Below are positions 46,833 through 55,506 of a stretch of 64,000 nt of DNA, piece by piece (position 1 is the first letter of the stretch; every line of letters begins with the position of its first letter). The notes beneath the pieces are model-generated. The model ran no database searches and had not been told where the DNA came from. It saw only the letters and a program-made list of their open reading frames with translations. The stretch is from Desulfosporosinus nitroreducens (GTDB lineage: Bacteria; Bacillota; Desulfitobacteriia; Desulfitobacteriales; Desulfitobacteriaceae): the NCBI RefSeq assembly GCF_023897015.1, contig NZ_JAMHFY010000012.1, positions 1-64,000 on the forward strand, written 5' to 3'. The translations under genes and the position numbers were made by a program.

Positions 46833-46961
46833 GATTAGCCTTTGTACAAGATAGAAAAAGTATTAATTTTGAGTACTTACTTATACATAGAAAAATAGTT
46901 TAACTCAAAAGCTATGGACTAAACAGATAACTGTTTTTAAAGTATATGGAGGTGTTTGCTT

Positions 46962-47141
46962 GTGCGTAAATGGGAAGAATTAACAAGAGATGAGAAAGAG
47001 ATTATTACAACGATGAAAACGCAGGGGATAGGACCTGATGAACTGCTCGAAAGGATGCGCAACTCTGGGAGAATGAGTGAGGAAGCTATTGAAGGTTTAA
47101 GGAAAGCTCTCGATGATGTAAGGCCGTTTCTAGTACACTAG
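46962..47141 (+). CDS. Small acidic/charged protein, 59 residues
   Basis: From GTG at 46962 (GGAGG nine bases upstream) the frame gives 59 residues. It is highly charged and helical, with RKWEELTRDEKEIITTMK, then GPDELLERMRNSGRMS and a C-terminal EAIEGLRKALDDVRPF. The pattern suggests two or three short helices and perhaps a nucleic-acid or protein-binding role, but no family is recognised. It is monocistronic, with terminators on both sides, and convergent with the aldehyde oxidoreductase gene. Confidence 0.6.
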   Translation: MRKWEELTRDEKEIITTMKTQGIGPDELLERMRNSGRMSEEAIEGLRKALDDVRPFLVH

Positions 47142-47154
47142 ACATCGGATGAAT

Positions 47155-47193
47155 AAGAAACGGGTGTCTTCTCTGGACACCCGTTTCTTTATT
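47155..47193. terminator. Bidirectional terminator
   Basis: AAGAAACGGGTGTC (47155-47168) pairs with GACACCCGTTTCTT (47176-47189), with T-rich tails on both strands. It serves the 59-residue gene and the convergent aldehyde oxidoreductase gene. Confidence 0.85.
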
Positions 47194-47203
47194 ATGATAC
47201 GGT

Positions 47204-48955
47204 TTAGATTTTTTCAGCAAGTAACTCCGAACATTTCTCTGCATATCGATTAATCATTCTTTCAACAATAGATGATTCCAGCAGACCATTCATGCTTGGA
47301 GTTTTAAAGAATCTTTGAGGTAATTCAACTTGCCGTGGATCGAACCCTAATTTTTCTTTGAGGCGCAACTTCATTGAGTAAATCCGTTTGGCAATTGTAG
47401 TCAGTTCATCATCTGTAAGAAGATAGCCTGTAGCATTGAGAGCCTTCAGTACGGTTTCCCGAGTATATAATTTTCTAGCGAAGAGGCAGATAACGAGCGA
47501 ATTTAATAGACATCGTTCAAGCTCCTCGTCAAAAAGGGTATTGACAGCTTTGTTTTCGTCGAAAGTTTTCAGGGATTGGTCAACTGCGTAACCCGCATTG
47601 CATAAATGTGAGTGCCGAGCCCCTACGGTAAGACCGACTAAGTTAGCATATCCGGTGTGGTACCCAGGGATTTCATTCCCTGCAACCTGGAGGGCAAACC
47701 CTTCGCCGCCGAACTTTGCTCCGGCAAATCGGGTTCCTTCCCCCAGAGCTTGGTAAAAGGCATTTTTTCGAGCCGATAAATATAGGATGGCCTGATAATA
47801 GTTTTCGGTATTTCCATAAGAGAGAGGAAGAAGGGTTTCTGCTTCGGTTACGATCCCCTGAATTAAGCTTTCAGTTGCCCATGCCAAGGCGACACCCGCG
47901 GAAATGGCATCCATGCCTGTTTTTTCGACTGCTTCGATAAGCTGTAATACTTCATCAGTCTTGCTTATCCCAAGTAAGGCGCCCAGCGAATAAATCAGTT
48001 CATAGTCGTAGGCAACGCTCACGGATTCATAGTCATAACCGTCGTCGAATTTTCTCCGAAATTGACCAATGTGGATACATCCAACCGGGCAACCGGTACA
48101 AGCCAACTTCCGGACGAGGTTTTCTTCTGCAAAGGCTTCTCCGCTTATCTGCTCAGCGTTATCAAAATGATTAGCTGTCAAATTCTTTGTGGGCAAAGCA
48201 CCTAAGGCGCTGATTGACTCTACATTGATCGATGTGCCCAAGTCATGATATTTTGCCATCAAGTCAGTTTCAGTAACTGATTTAAAAATTGTTTGGTAGG
48301 CACGAAAATACTCTTTAAAGTTTTTGATTTCTGTTGTCTTATCCCCAGTAACAGTAATTGCTTTGACGAGCTTGCTTCCCATTAAGGCACCAAGGCCAAG
48401 TCGTCCAAAATGTCGATAGGTATCAACGCAAACGCTTGCGAATTTGACCATCTTTTCACCGGCTGGTCCGATCCGCAAAATGCTTCGCTTGCCGCTTCCT
48501 TCTTCCGAATCCCGAAGGAACTGGCCAACAACATCTGAATCCATTCCCCAGATTGGACGGGCATCTTTAATTTCAACGTTCCCTCCGTCAATGGCGATGT
48601 AAGAAGGGCGGGACGCTTTACCGCGAATCACAATCGCATCATATCCAGCCATTGATAATGCTAAGGCCAGTCTGCCCCCCGCGTAGCTTTCCCCTAATTC
48701 CCCTGTCAGAGGGGAAATGAACATGGCCACCGTCTTAGTTATAAGTGGGTAGATGCCAGAGATTGCGCCAATTGCAAGAACCATAGGTTGTTCAGGGGCC
48801 AGGGGAGGGAGTTCCTGTCGCATAGTTTCATCGAGCAATTTAGATGCTAGTCCGACTCCACCTAGATAAATGGCCAAATCTGTACGCTGCTTGATCTCAA
48901 TTTTACCTGTAGCTAGGTCTATGTATAACACCTTAGTGGCTTTTTCATATAACAT
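47204..48955 (-). CDS. Tungsten-dependent aldehyde ferredoxin oxidoreductase family protein
   Basis: Encodes 583 residues from the ATG at 48955, with GGAGG seven bases upstream. A longer frame to 49018 runs inside the ferredoxin gene and lacks a site. AOR-family features are YIDLATGKIE, YLGGVGLASKLL, SYAGGRLALALSMAGYDAIVIRG, CTGCPVGC (cluster cysteines) and HLCNAGYAVD. It contains a bis-pterin tungsten centre and interconverts carboxylic acids and aldehydes or related substrates with ferredoxin. The start overlaps the ferredoxin stop by one base. The substrate is unknown. Confidence 0.88.
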   Translation of the reverse strand: MLYEKATKVLYIDLATGKIEIKQRTDLAIYLGGVGLASKLLDETMRQELPPLAPEQPMVLAIGAISGIYPLITKTVAMFISPLTGELGESYAGGRLALALSMAGYDAIVIRGKASRPSYIAIDGGNVEIKDARPIWGMDSDVVGQFLRDSEEGSGKRSILRIGPAGEKMVKFASVCVDTYRHFGRLGLGALMGSKLVKAITVTGDKTTEIKNFKEYFRAYQTIFKSVTETDLMAKYHDLGTSINVESISALGALPTKNLTANHFDNAEQISGEAFAEENLVRKLACTGCPVGCIHIGQFRRKFDDGYDYESVSVAYDYELIYSLGALLGISKTDEVLQLIEAVEKTGMDAISAGVALAWATESLIQGIVTEAETLLPLSYGNTENYYQAILYLSARKNAFYQALGEGTRFAGAKFGGEGFALQVAGNEIPGYHTGYANLVGLTVGARHSHLCNAGYAVDQSLKTFDENKAVNTLFDEELERCLLNSLVICLFARKLYTRETVLKALNATGYLLTDDELTTIAKRIYSMKLRLKEKLGFDPRQVELPQRFFKTPSMNGLLESSIVERMINRYAEKCSELLAEKI

Positions 48956-49365
48956 TACTGACCCTCCTCTAATAACCGTAAACATCCATGCGGGCAAAAG
49001 CGTGCACAAACACCGCAATGTTTACAGACAATGGGCCGCTTTGTGTCGAGGTCAAAATAAATTGCATCAACCGTGCAGGCAGCAACGCAACGTTCACATC
49101 CCACACATTTTTCTTTATCTAACAAAACTCCTCCTGCTTGACGTTTTACAAGTGCTCCGGTCGGACATGCTTCTGCGCAAGGCACATCATCTTTGCACGC
49201 TTGACAGACTATCGCAATAAACTTTCCCGTAAGTCCTCCGCTTGTTTTAATTCGAATGGCACTTTTCATAATGGAATGGTCCTGCTGATTGACCGCAGCA
49301 CAGGTTATCATGCATGAAAAACAGCCGATACAGCGGTTCATTTCAATTGCCCTTAATACTTTCAT
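48955..49365 (-). CDS. 4Fe-4S ferredoxin, partner of the aldehyde oxidoreductase
   Basis: Encodes 136 residues from the ATG at 49365, which has GGAGG upstream. The cysteine groups are CIGCFSCMITC, CQACKDDVPCAEACPTGA, CVGCERCVAAC and CKHCGVCARFCPHGC, enough for four [4Fe-4S] clusters. It is the same fold as DmsB-like proteins but cytoplasmic and shorter. Tight coupling to the downstream AOR gene (TAATG) shows that it passes electrons to or from that enzyme. Similar AOR-ferredoxin pairs resemble YdhV-YdhY-type modules. Confidence 0.9.
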   Translation of the reverse strand: MKVLRAIEMNRCIGCFSCMITCAAVNQQDHSIMKSAIRIKTSGGLTGKFIAIVCQACKDDVPCAEACPTGALVKRQAGGVLLDKEKCVGCERCVAACTVDAIYFDLDTKRPIVCKHCGVCARFCPHGCLRLLEEGQ

Positions 49366-49417
49366 TGTCAGCCTCCAGTATAGTTCAGGTTTAAAGTAAA
49401 GGATAAGTAAAAGATAA

Positions 49418-49455
49418 CCTCCATTTATAGAAGTGGAAGTCACATGATGGGATAA
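49418..49455. repeat. Degenerate hairpin repeat
   Basis: CTCCATTTATAGAAGTGGAA with flank ending ATGGGATAA resembles the hairpin and flank at 18051-18085 when the two are laid side by side. It lies just upstream of the ferredoxin gene. Confidence 0.35.
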
Positions 49456-49551
49456 AGCTCTTATAATTCAAGTATACTACAATATTCTAGGTGCTTTATA
49501 ATTAATTGTTCTTATTTCAATAATTTTTAGATTAATAGGGAATCCAATTAA

Positions 49552-49580
49552 TTGTTAATACATGGATTATCGTCTATAAT
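49552..49580 (+). promoter_or_regulatory. Promoter of the YbjQ-family gene
   Basis: TTGTTA (49552-49557) and TATAAT (49575-49580) have a 17-base spacer and lie 36 bases before the start codon. Confidence 0.65.
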
Positions 49581-49615
49581 TATAAGGAATTAGAAAACAT
49601 AAGGGGGTTCAGGAC

Positions 49616-49936
49616 ATGATTCTAACAACCACACCATCAATTGAAGGCCATAAAATCACAGCCTATTTCGGCGTAATTACAGGAGAAGCTATTATGGGTG
49701 CTAACATCATGCGCGATATTTTTGCCAGCATTACGGATGTCATCGGAGGGCGTTCCGGGGCTTATGAAGAAAAACTGCAAGAAGCGAGACATATTGCCCT
49801 TAAGGAGTTAGAGGAACGTGCTGTAAGGTTAGGTGCCAACGCAGTAGTCGGTATAGACTTAGATTATGAAGTGATTGGTCAAAGCGGCAGTATGCTAATG
49901 GTTAGTGCCTCAGGGACAGCAGTAAACATAGACTAG
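49616..49936 (+). CDS. YbjQ / UPF0145 family protein
   Basis: Encodes 106 residues. Family features are [37 protein letters not shown] and [16 protein letters not shown]. YbjQ proteins form small oligomeric rings and are annotated as possible heavy-metal binding, but no function is proven. AGGGGG stands upstream of the ATG, with its own promoter and a hairpin after it, so it is monocistronic. Confidence 0.9.
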   Translation: MILTTTPSIEGHKITAYFGVITGEAIMGANIMRDIFASITDVIGGRSGAYEEKLQEARHIALKELEERAVRLGANAVVGIDLDYEVIGQSGSMLMVSASGTAVNID

Positions 49937-49966
49937 TTATGTGAATTGGATATTGCGAAAATCATT

Positions 49967-50005
49967 ATACCGGTTAAGGCATGTATTTCACATCTTAACC
50001 GGTAT
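49967..50005 (+). terminator. Hairpin after the YbjQ-family gene
   Basis: ATACCGGTTAAG (49967-49978) pairs perfectly with CTTAACCGGTAT (49994-50005). Only a weak T tail follows. Confidence 0.6.
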
Positions 50006-50059
50006 GTTATGTTATAGCAGACTTTATTATAATCACTTTCGTTAAAGGATGGATACAGT

Positions 50060-51001
50060 ATGAAAAAAATACTGCTTATACTATGTGTTGTCATCATATC
50101 TGGACTAACGCTATTTAATAATAAACAATTCATACCGCCAGATAAAGTTGCTAATTCACAGCAAAACAAAGATGATCTGACTTTTGCTGTTTTAGGAGAT
50201 GTTCACGGCAATAATGACAGTCTTCATAGAGCGATTAGAGATCTTTACAGTATAAATCCTGGGTTGGACGTCCTCATACTTAATGGAGATACGGTAGATC
50301 AAGGGATTAAAAAGCAATATGATGGGATAAAGCGAACTTTGTTTAAAACTAATTCTATGTTGCCTAAAACTATTATTAAAAATATCGGAAACCATGAATT
50401 TTTTAACTATGACATAGAAGTGAACAGTCCACAAGATGTAAAGACCTTTATAAATCGATACCTCGAATTCTCTGGTGAAGAAAAAGTATATCATGACACT
50501 TGGGTTGAAGGTTATCATTTTATATCCTTGGGGTCAGAGGACGGCAATTCTGAAACCCTCGACTCTATAAGAGCTTACATTTCTAATGAACAACGAAAGT
50601 GGCTGACCGATAAACTGGCTGAAAACTATGAAAAGGGCAGGCCAATGTTTGTCTTTCTTCATCAACCTTTAAACAGTAATCCGAACAGCGGATGGGTTGG
50701 ATCTGATCAAAGTGATGAACTTAAGATAATATTATCCCAGTATCCTGAGGTCATACTATTTTCATCACATACCCATGCTGATTTAACGGAGAAGGGTATT
50801 TTACTTAATCAACCATTTACTAAAGTACATACAGGTGCAGTACACTATACCATTGTAAGAAACGCTCAAGACCAAACCAGAACGAGAGAACCATTTATTA
50901 AAGGTCTATATGTTGTTGTCAATGGTAATCGTGTTGTTATCAAGGGAAGAGATCTGAAAGAGGGTTCTTGGATCTTTACTCAAGAACTCAATAGTCATTA
51001 A
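50060..51001 (+). CDS. Exported metallophosphoesterase
   Basis: Encodes 313 residues. A signal peptide or anchor (residues 1-20, KKILLILCVVIISGL) is followed by a calcineurin-like core: LGDVHGNNDS, LNGDTVDQG, IGNHEF, HQPLN and SSHTHADL. These give the full set of metal ligands for a two-metal phosphoesterase. Exported members cleave phosphodiesters or nucleotides outside the cell. The gene is AT-rich compared with its neighbours. The ribosome site is weak (AAAGGATGG). No operon partner is visible. Confidence 0.85.
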   Translation: MKKILLILCVVIISGLTLFNNKQFIPPDKVANSQQNKDDLTFAVLGDVHGNNDSLHRAIRDLYSINPGLDVLILNGDTVDQGIKKQYDGIKRTLFKTNSMLPKTIIKNIGNHEFFNYDIEVNSPQDVKTFINRYLEFSGEEKVYHDTWVEGYHFISLGSEDGNSETLDSIRAYISNEQRKWLTDKLAENYEKGRPMFVFLHQPLNSNPNSGWVGSDQSDELKIILSQYPEVILFSSHTHADLTEKGILLNQPFTKVHTGAVHYTIVRNAQDQTRTREPFIKGLYVVVNGNRVVIKGRDLKEGSWIFTQELNSH

Positions 51002-51083
51002 TGTGCATAATTGATTTGCCAAATTAATTGTATCAACGATATCCATATTAGTTAGAAAAGATGAAGGAGCATTAGAACGAGCT

Positions 51084-51626
51084 ATGAAAATTATTGCTAT
51101 AGGGGATTCAATCACGGAAGGTTTTCCTTATACCCGAAAAGAGTCTTGGGTGACCTTCTTAGGCCAAGAACTTCATTGTGAGATAATCAATAAAGGCATA
51201 AACGGAGATTTGACCCAGAACATTCATGATCGTTTCGGACGAGACGTTCTCGCGTTTAACCCGACCCACGTTATTATCCTCGGAGGGACAAATGATGCCT
51301 ATGCCAAATACCCTTTAGAAATTGTAAGTCCACATTTTACAGCAATGATAAAAATGAGCCAGGAACATGGAATTATCCCCATCATAGGCTTGCCAATTCC
51401 TTCCTTAGTGGCAGACGACGAATTTTTTCTCCAACAGTATCGAAATTGGTTGATAGACTGCGCAAAAATGAATAATCTCCCACTGATTAACTTTTATGCT
51501 CCTTTTCTTAAGCGCTTAGAGGCAGGCGAGGAATCAAAGCTTTTTGTAGATGAAGTCCATCCAAGTCTTGAAGGTTATCAGTTCATGGCTGAAATAGTTA
51601 AAAATGATGTAGAAATTCTAAAATAA
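51084..51626 (+). CDS. SGNH/GDSL hydrolase (lysophospholipase/arylesterase-like)
   Basis: Encodes 180 residues. Block I is IGDSITEGFPY with the catalytic serine, block III GGTNDAY and block V DEVHPS with catalytic Asp and His, all intact. There is no signal peptide, so it is probably cytoplasmic. The family acts on acyl esters, thioesters and sugars. AAGGAG stands upstream. It precedes the second tungsten oxidoreductase by about 95 bases. Confidence 0.9.
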   Translation: MKIIAIGDSITEGFPYTRKESWVTFLGQELHCEIINKGINGDLTQNIHDRFGRDVLAFNPTHVIILGGTNDAYAKYPLEIVSPHFTAMIKMSQEHGIIPIIGLPIPSLVADDEFFLQQYRNWLIDCAKMNNLPLINFYAPFLKRLEAGEESKLFVDEVHPSLEGYQFMAEIVKNDVEILK

Positions 51627-51720
51627 CGACCTGAAGAATAGTGCAAGTGTTCACGTCAAATAATAGGAATATGTGAAGCATGACGGGTTCACAAAATTGT
51701 GGCTCTTGGAGGGTGTAGAA

Positions 51721-53445
51721 TTGAAAATTTATCGTGTCAACATGTCAAAGCTCTCATTTGTTGCGGAAGAAGTGCCTGAAGACTGGAAGGTGCTTGGGGG
51801 TAGAGGTCTTACTTCAGTCATTGTCGCCAAGGAGGTAGAACCAACCTGTCATCCGCTAGGAAACAAAAACAAATTAGTTTTTGCCCCAGGGTTGTTGTCG
51901 GGGACCATGGCAGCTAACGCAGGACGTTTATCGGCTGGGGCTAAAAGCCCATTAACCGGCGGTATTAAGGAGAGTAATTCGGGTGGAACGGCTGCCCAAA
52001 GATTAGCGAAGCTTGGCGTTAAAGCTTTGATCATCGAAGACATCCCAGAAGGAGACAAATGGTACTGTCTTCATGTGCATAAAGACGGCGTGGAAATCAA
52101 AGAAGAGACTGAACTCGTGGGCAAAGGCAACTATGAAGTAATACATACTCTAACTTCAAGGTATGGAGAAAATACCGGAGTACTCACTATTGGCCAAGCT
52201 GGAGAATTTAAAATGTCTGCAGCCAATATTTCTGTAAAGGATCCTAAAGGCCATATTCGAAGCTTAGGACGGGGTGGGCTTGGAGCGGTTATGGCTTCCA
52301 AACGGATCAAGTTTATAACGCTAGATGATAACGATGGAGAAGGCGTTAAGATTCTCGACAAGGAGAAGTTTAAAAAAGCAGCCCAAATTTTTAATAAAGG
52401 CTTACTTAGCCACCCTGTGAGCGGGAATGCCCTGCCTAAATATGGGACTAATGTACTTGTCAATATTCTCAACGAGGCTGGCGGACTGCCTACTAAGAAC
52501 TTCAGGATGGGTCAATTCGAGGGAGCAGAGAAAATTAGTGGAGAGACGATGTATGATACCATCATGAGCAGAGAGGGTGATCCAACCCACGGTTGTCATG
52601 TAGGGTGCGTTATTCGTTGCTCTCAAACTTACAATGATAAAGACAAGAAATACCTTACCTCTGGTTTTGAATATGAAACAATTTGGGGGTTTGGGGCGGG
52701 GTGCACGGTGGACGATCTCGATATTATTGCTCATATTGACCAGTTTTGCGATGACATTGGCATTGATACGATCGAAACGGCCGGAACTATGATGGTAGCT
52801 ATGGAAGCTGGTATTCTTCCTTGGGGGGATGGTCAAGGAATCCTGAAATTATTTACAGAAGAGATCAAAAAAGGTACTTCTCTCGGCCGCATCTTAGGTA
52901 ATGGCGCTGATTTTGCAGGCAAAGCTTTTGGAGTAACTCGGATACCTACAGTTAAACACCAGAGTATGCCTGCCTACGACCCACGGGCAGTAAAGGGCAT
53001 TGGTGTAACCTATGCTACAACTCCAATGGGTGCAGACCATACTGCAGGGTATTCCGTAACCTCAAATGTTTTGAATGTGGGTGGTCACATTGACCCCCTA
53101 GCAAAAGAGGGTCAGATCGAACTTTCCAGGAACTTGCAGATTGCCACAGCTTCCATTGATAGCGCTGGTTTATGCATTTTCACGGCGTTTGCGATACTCG
53201 ACTATGAACCCGTTTCTCACGCCCTCATTGAGATGATTAATGCTCAATATGGGACTACATGGTCTGTAGACGACTGGTTTAATCTTGGGCGCAATATTCT
53301 AAAAACGGAAAGAGCTTTCAATGAAGCTGCCGGGTTTACTAACAAGGATGATCGTTTACCGGAATTCTTCAGTGAACCTGTACCTCCTCATAACGTTACC
53401 TGGGATTTTACGGGCGAAGAGCTTGATCAGGTATTTCAGTTTTAG
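51721..53445 (+). CDS. Aldehyde ferredoxin oxidoreductase family protein, YdhV-like
   Basis: Encodes 574 residues from TTG at 51721, with GGAGGG seven bases upstream. An earlier GTG at 51673 has no ribosome site. AOR features are WKVLGGRGLTSVIVAKE, LSAGAKSPLTGGIKESNSGG, HIRSLGRGGLGAVMASKRIK and the cysteine group HGCHVGCVIRCSQ. Its CxxxCxxxC spacing differs from CxxCxxxC of classical AOR and matches the YdhV branch. It shares only modest similarity with the paralogue at 47204-48955. A MoaD-like gene follows. The substrate is unknown. Confidence 0.88.
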   Translation: MKIYRVNMSKLSFVAEEVPEDWKVLGGRGLTSVIVAKEVEPTCHPLGNKNKLVFAPGLLSGTMAANAGRLSAGAKSPLTGGIKESNSGGTAAQRLAKLGVKALIIEDIPEGDKWYCLHVHKDGVEIKEETELVGKGNYEVIHTLTSRYGENTGVLTIGQAGEFKMSAANISVKDPKGHIRSLGRGGLGAVMASKRIKFITLDDNDGEGVKILDKEKFKKAAQIFNKGLLSHPVSGNALPKYGTNVLVNILNEAGGLPTKNFRMGQFEGAEKISGETMYDTIMSREGDPTHGCHVGCVIRCSQTYNDKDKKYLTSGFEYETIWGFGAGCTVDDLDIIAHIDQFCDDIGIDTIETAGTMMVAMEAGILPWGDGQGILKLFTEEIKKGTSLGRILGNGADFAGKAFGVTRIPTVKHQSMPAYDPRAVKGIGVTYATTPMGADHTAGYSVTSNVLNVGGHIDPLAKEGQIELSRNLQIATASIDSAGLCIFTAFAILDYEPVSHALIEMINAQYGTTWSVDDWFNLGRNILKTERAFNEAAGFTNKDDRLPEFFSEPVPPHNVTWDFTGEELDQVFQF

Positions 53446-53521
53446 GTGCAGTTGAATTTGAAGTTTAAGTTTAATGACATGTGTCATATTAATAGTATTA
53501 CAGGCAAGGAGGCAATTGAAC

Positions 53522-53746
53522 ATGGAGGTTAAGGTAAAACTTTTTGGAGATCTTCGTGAAGGACGTTTCAAGGAAGAAAAGACTGAACTCGAGGAAAATA
53601 GCCGTGTGATCGATATTATCAATAAGCATAATCTGCCACTGGATAAAGTTGCGATATGTATGGTTAACAGTTGCCAAGCTGAATTTGGTCAAGTCCTGCA
53701 AAACCAAGATACGGTTGCATTTTCTCCTCCAGTCGGGGGCATGTAA
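53522..53746 (+). CDS. moaD: MoaD/ThiS-like sulfur carrier
   Basis: Encodes a 74-residue ubiquitin-fold protein from the ATG at 53522 (AGGAGG nine bases upstream). It shows VKVKLFGDLREGRF and the C-terminal FSPPVGGM. Placement after an AOR gene is common for MoaD paralogues that donate sulfur for the tungstopterin cofactor. The chain ends GGM instead of GG, so the terminal Met would have to be removed before activation by an E1-like MoeB. A terminator follows. Confidence 0.85.
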   Translation: MEVKVKLFGDLREGRFKEEKTELEENSRVIDIINKHNLPLDKVAICMVNSCQAEFGQVLQNQDTVAFSPPVGGM

Positions 53747-53763
53747 CAGGAACATAATCCTAC

Positions 53764-53803
53764 TAAAAGAGGAGACTAGCTCAGAATAGTCTCCTCTCTT
53801 TTA
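53764..53803 (+). terminator. Terminator after moaD
   Basis: AGAGGAGACTA (53768-53778) pairs with TAGTCTCCTCT (53787-53797), followed by CTTTTAG. Confidence 0.85.
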
Positions 53804-53854
53804 GCAGTCAGATTATATGGTGACACTGCTAATGAAAGTGGTCGCGTTTATAGG

Positions 53855-54163
53855 TTACTGTGTAAGAAACTTGTGAACATCTTGTTCAGAATGATAGCCG
53901 ATAATTTTGTCTTGAGGTTTACCGTCCTTGAAGAGAATCACGGCAGGCAGATCCTTTACTTCATACATAGTTTGGATTTCCGGAACCTTGTCAACATTAA
54001 CATTATATATTTCGACTTGGTCATGAAGACTTTTAGACACTTCTTCTAAGACTGAATGGAGTCTTTGACTGTCCGGTACTTTTTCCGAGCTGAATTCGAG
54101 TGCAAAAGGAGTTGGGTTCATTAAGACAGCTGGCAGTTTACCCGAGAAAATTTCTTTAATCAT
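53855..54163 (-). CDS. Thioredoxin-like protein lacking the CxxC motif
   Basis: Encodes 102 residues from the ATG at 54163 (AAGG nine bases upstream). The C-terminal half has the thioredoxin pattern IYNVNVDKVPEIQTMYEV, with LPAVILFKDGK (cis-Pro and Gly) and IIGYHS. The position of the WCGPC active site reads EFSSEKVPDSQR, with no cysteine anywhere after the start. A redox-inactive role in protein binding or as a chaperone is likely (inference). It is monocistronic and convergent with moaD. Confidence 0.75.
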   Translation of the reverse strand: MIKEIFSGKLPAVLMNPTPFALEFSSEKVPDSQRLHSVLEEVSKSLHDQVEIYNVNVDKVPEIQTMYEVKDLPAVILFKDGKPQDKIIGYHSEQDVHKFLTQ

Positions 54164-54371
54164 AAGGCACATCCTTTCCTTGCTTTACCATAGTCTTCTC
54201 AGAGAAGGCAGAAAATAAAACTTAGCTTTCATATATATCTTCTGTTAGAAATCACTATGTCACTGGACTCCACTAAAACGTCTTTTACTAAACATGGCGC
54301 AGAATGCATTAATCCAGTTGACCGGTGGAATCATAAAGTAGCAGGAAAGGTGAAAGGGGATTGAGGACTTT

Positions 54372-55277
54372 ATGCCTGAAGTTCCTGAAATGGAGATATA
54401 TAAGAACTACTTGAACCAGTGGGTTAAAGATAAGAAAATCAATCGCGCTAATGTTTATCGAGCTAAAAGCGTTAACCTGGAAAGTAAGGAATTTTGCACG
54501 ACAGTTATAGGTAAACGAATTAAGGGCATTTTACGTCAAGGTAAGTATCTTATATTTCAGCTTGATGATGGTCATTTTCTTCTGACTCACATGATGCTGG
54601 ATGGAAGACTCTTTCTCATGACAATTGAATCTGAAACTCCGCAAGAACATGAGGTAAGCCAAGCAATTGCTTTACAATCTGAAATATTGCAAAGCGATGC
54701 CGAGGATTTAAAACAAAGATTCAAGGATTTGCCGGGAAAAGCAAGTGTGGTATTCGGATTATCAGATGGGTCGGTGCTCTTTTTTTGCAATCTTACTTTG
54801 GGCTACTTGCACTACCTTGGACAGGAGCAACTTGAGACAAAATTACGGGAATTAGGTAAGGATCCGTTAGATCCAAACTTCAGTGCCCAAAATTTCGCTC
54901 AATTACTAGAGGGGAAGAGGGGGATGATCAAGCCGTGGTTAATGAATCCTAAAAATATATCTGGAGTAGGCAATGCCTATTCAAATGAAGCATTGTTTAG
55001 CGCTGGTATTTTGCCCACACGGTTGATTTCAACAATAAGTCATCTTGAAAAAGTAAATCTATTTAATTCCTTAGTTAACTGTATCAGAGATTCTATCCGC
55101 CTTGGTGGGGACATGGAGGAACCATTTGCTTCCTGGGACGATTTTATTGGAGGGTATAATACATATTTCAAAGCCTATGATCGGGCTGGAAAACCATGTT
55201 TAGTATGTGGAGAAACTATCCAGAAATCTGAAGTCGGGGGAAGAAATGCATTTTTTTGTCCTCACTGTCAAAGGTAG
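54372..55277 (+). CDS. Fpg/Nei-family DNA glycosylase
   Basis: Encodes 301 residues. The mature N-terminus is PEVPEME, with the catalytic Pro2 and Glu3. THMMLDGRL supplies the substrate-loop region, KPWLMNPKNISGVGNAYSNE is the helix-two-turn-helix, and CLVCGETI plus CPHC near the C-terminus form the zinc finger. It removes oxidised purines and cleaves abasic sites in base excision repair. An extra acidic stretch (about 92-118) interrupts the N-terminal domain. The gene is followed by a dispersed repeat and a hairpin. Confidence 0.9.
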   Translation: MPEVPEMEIYKNYLNQWVKDKKINRANVYRAKSVNLESKEFCTTVIGKRIKGILRQGKYLIFQLDDGHFLLTHMMLDGRLFLMTIESETPQEHEVSQAIALQSEILQSDAEDLKQRFKDLPGKASVVFGLSDGSVLFFCNLTLGYLHYLGQEQLETKLRELGKDPLDPNFSAQNFAQLLEGKRGMIKPWLMNPKNISGVGNAYSNEALFSAGILPTRLISTISHLEKVNLFNSLVNCIRDSIRLGGDMEEPFASWDDFIGGYNTYFKAYDRAGKPCLVCGETIQKSEVGGRNAFFCPHCQR

Positions 55278-55297
55278 GATTTCTTAAGTTCCTGTAG

Positions 55298-55330
55298 AGT
55301 GAACTCGTTCAGCTAAAGCCGAACAATGAG
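55298..55330 (-). repeat. Dispersed repeat, inverted copy
   Basis: Of the 33 bases here, about 30 match the reverse complement of 23160-23192, including AGTGAACTCGTT and AGCTAAAGC. A shorter relative lies at 93-109. Confidence 0.55.
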
Positions 55331-55377
55331 ACAATCCATCAGCCGCCTATTCAATAGAAGTTTGAGTATCCGACAAC

Positions 55378-55414
55378 AAACGAGACAGAAACCTTTAGGG
55401 TATCTGTCTCGTTT
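55378..55414 (+). terminator. Hairpin after the DNA glycosylase gene
   Basis: AAACGAGACAGA (55378-55389) pairs perfectly with TCTGTCTCGTTT (55403-55414). Only GAATG follows, so the T tail is in the arm. Confidence 0.65.
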
Positions 55415-55506
55415 GAATGTCATAACCTCCCGGATAATTCTACAGGCCATTGATGGCTTAGTGCACACTTGCCATCCATTTTCCGCCCCTCTTTTTCGAC
55501 ATCGAG

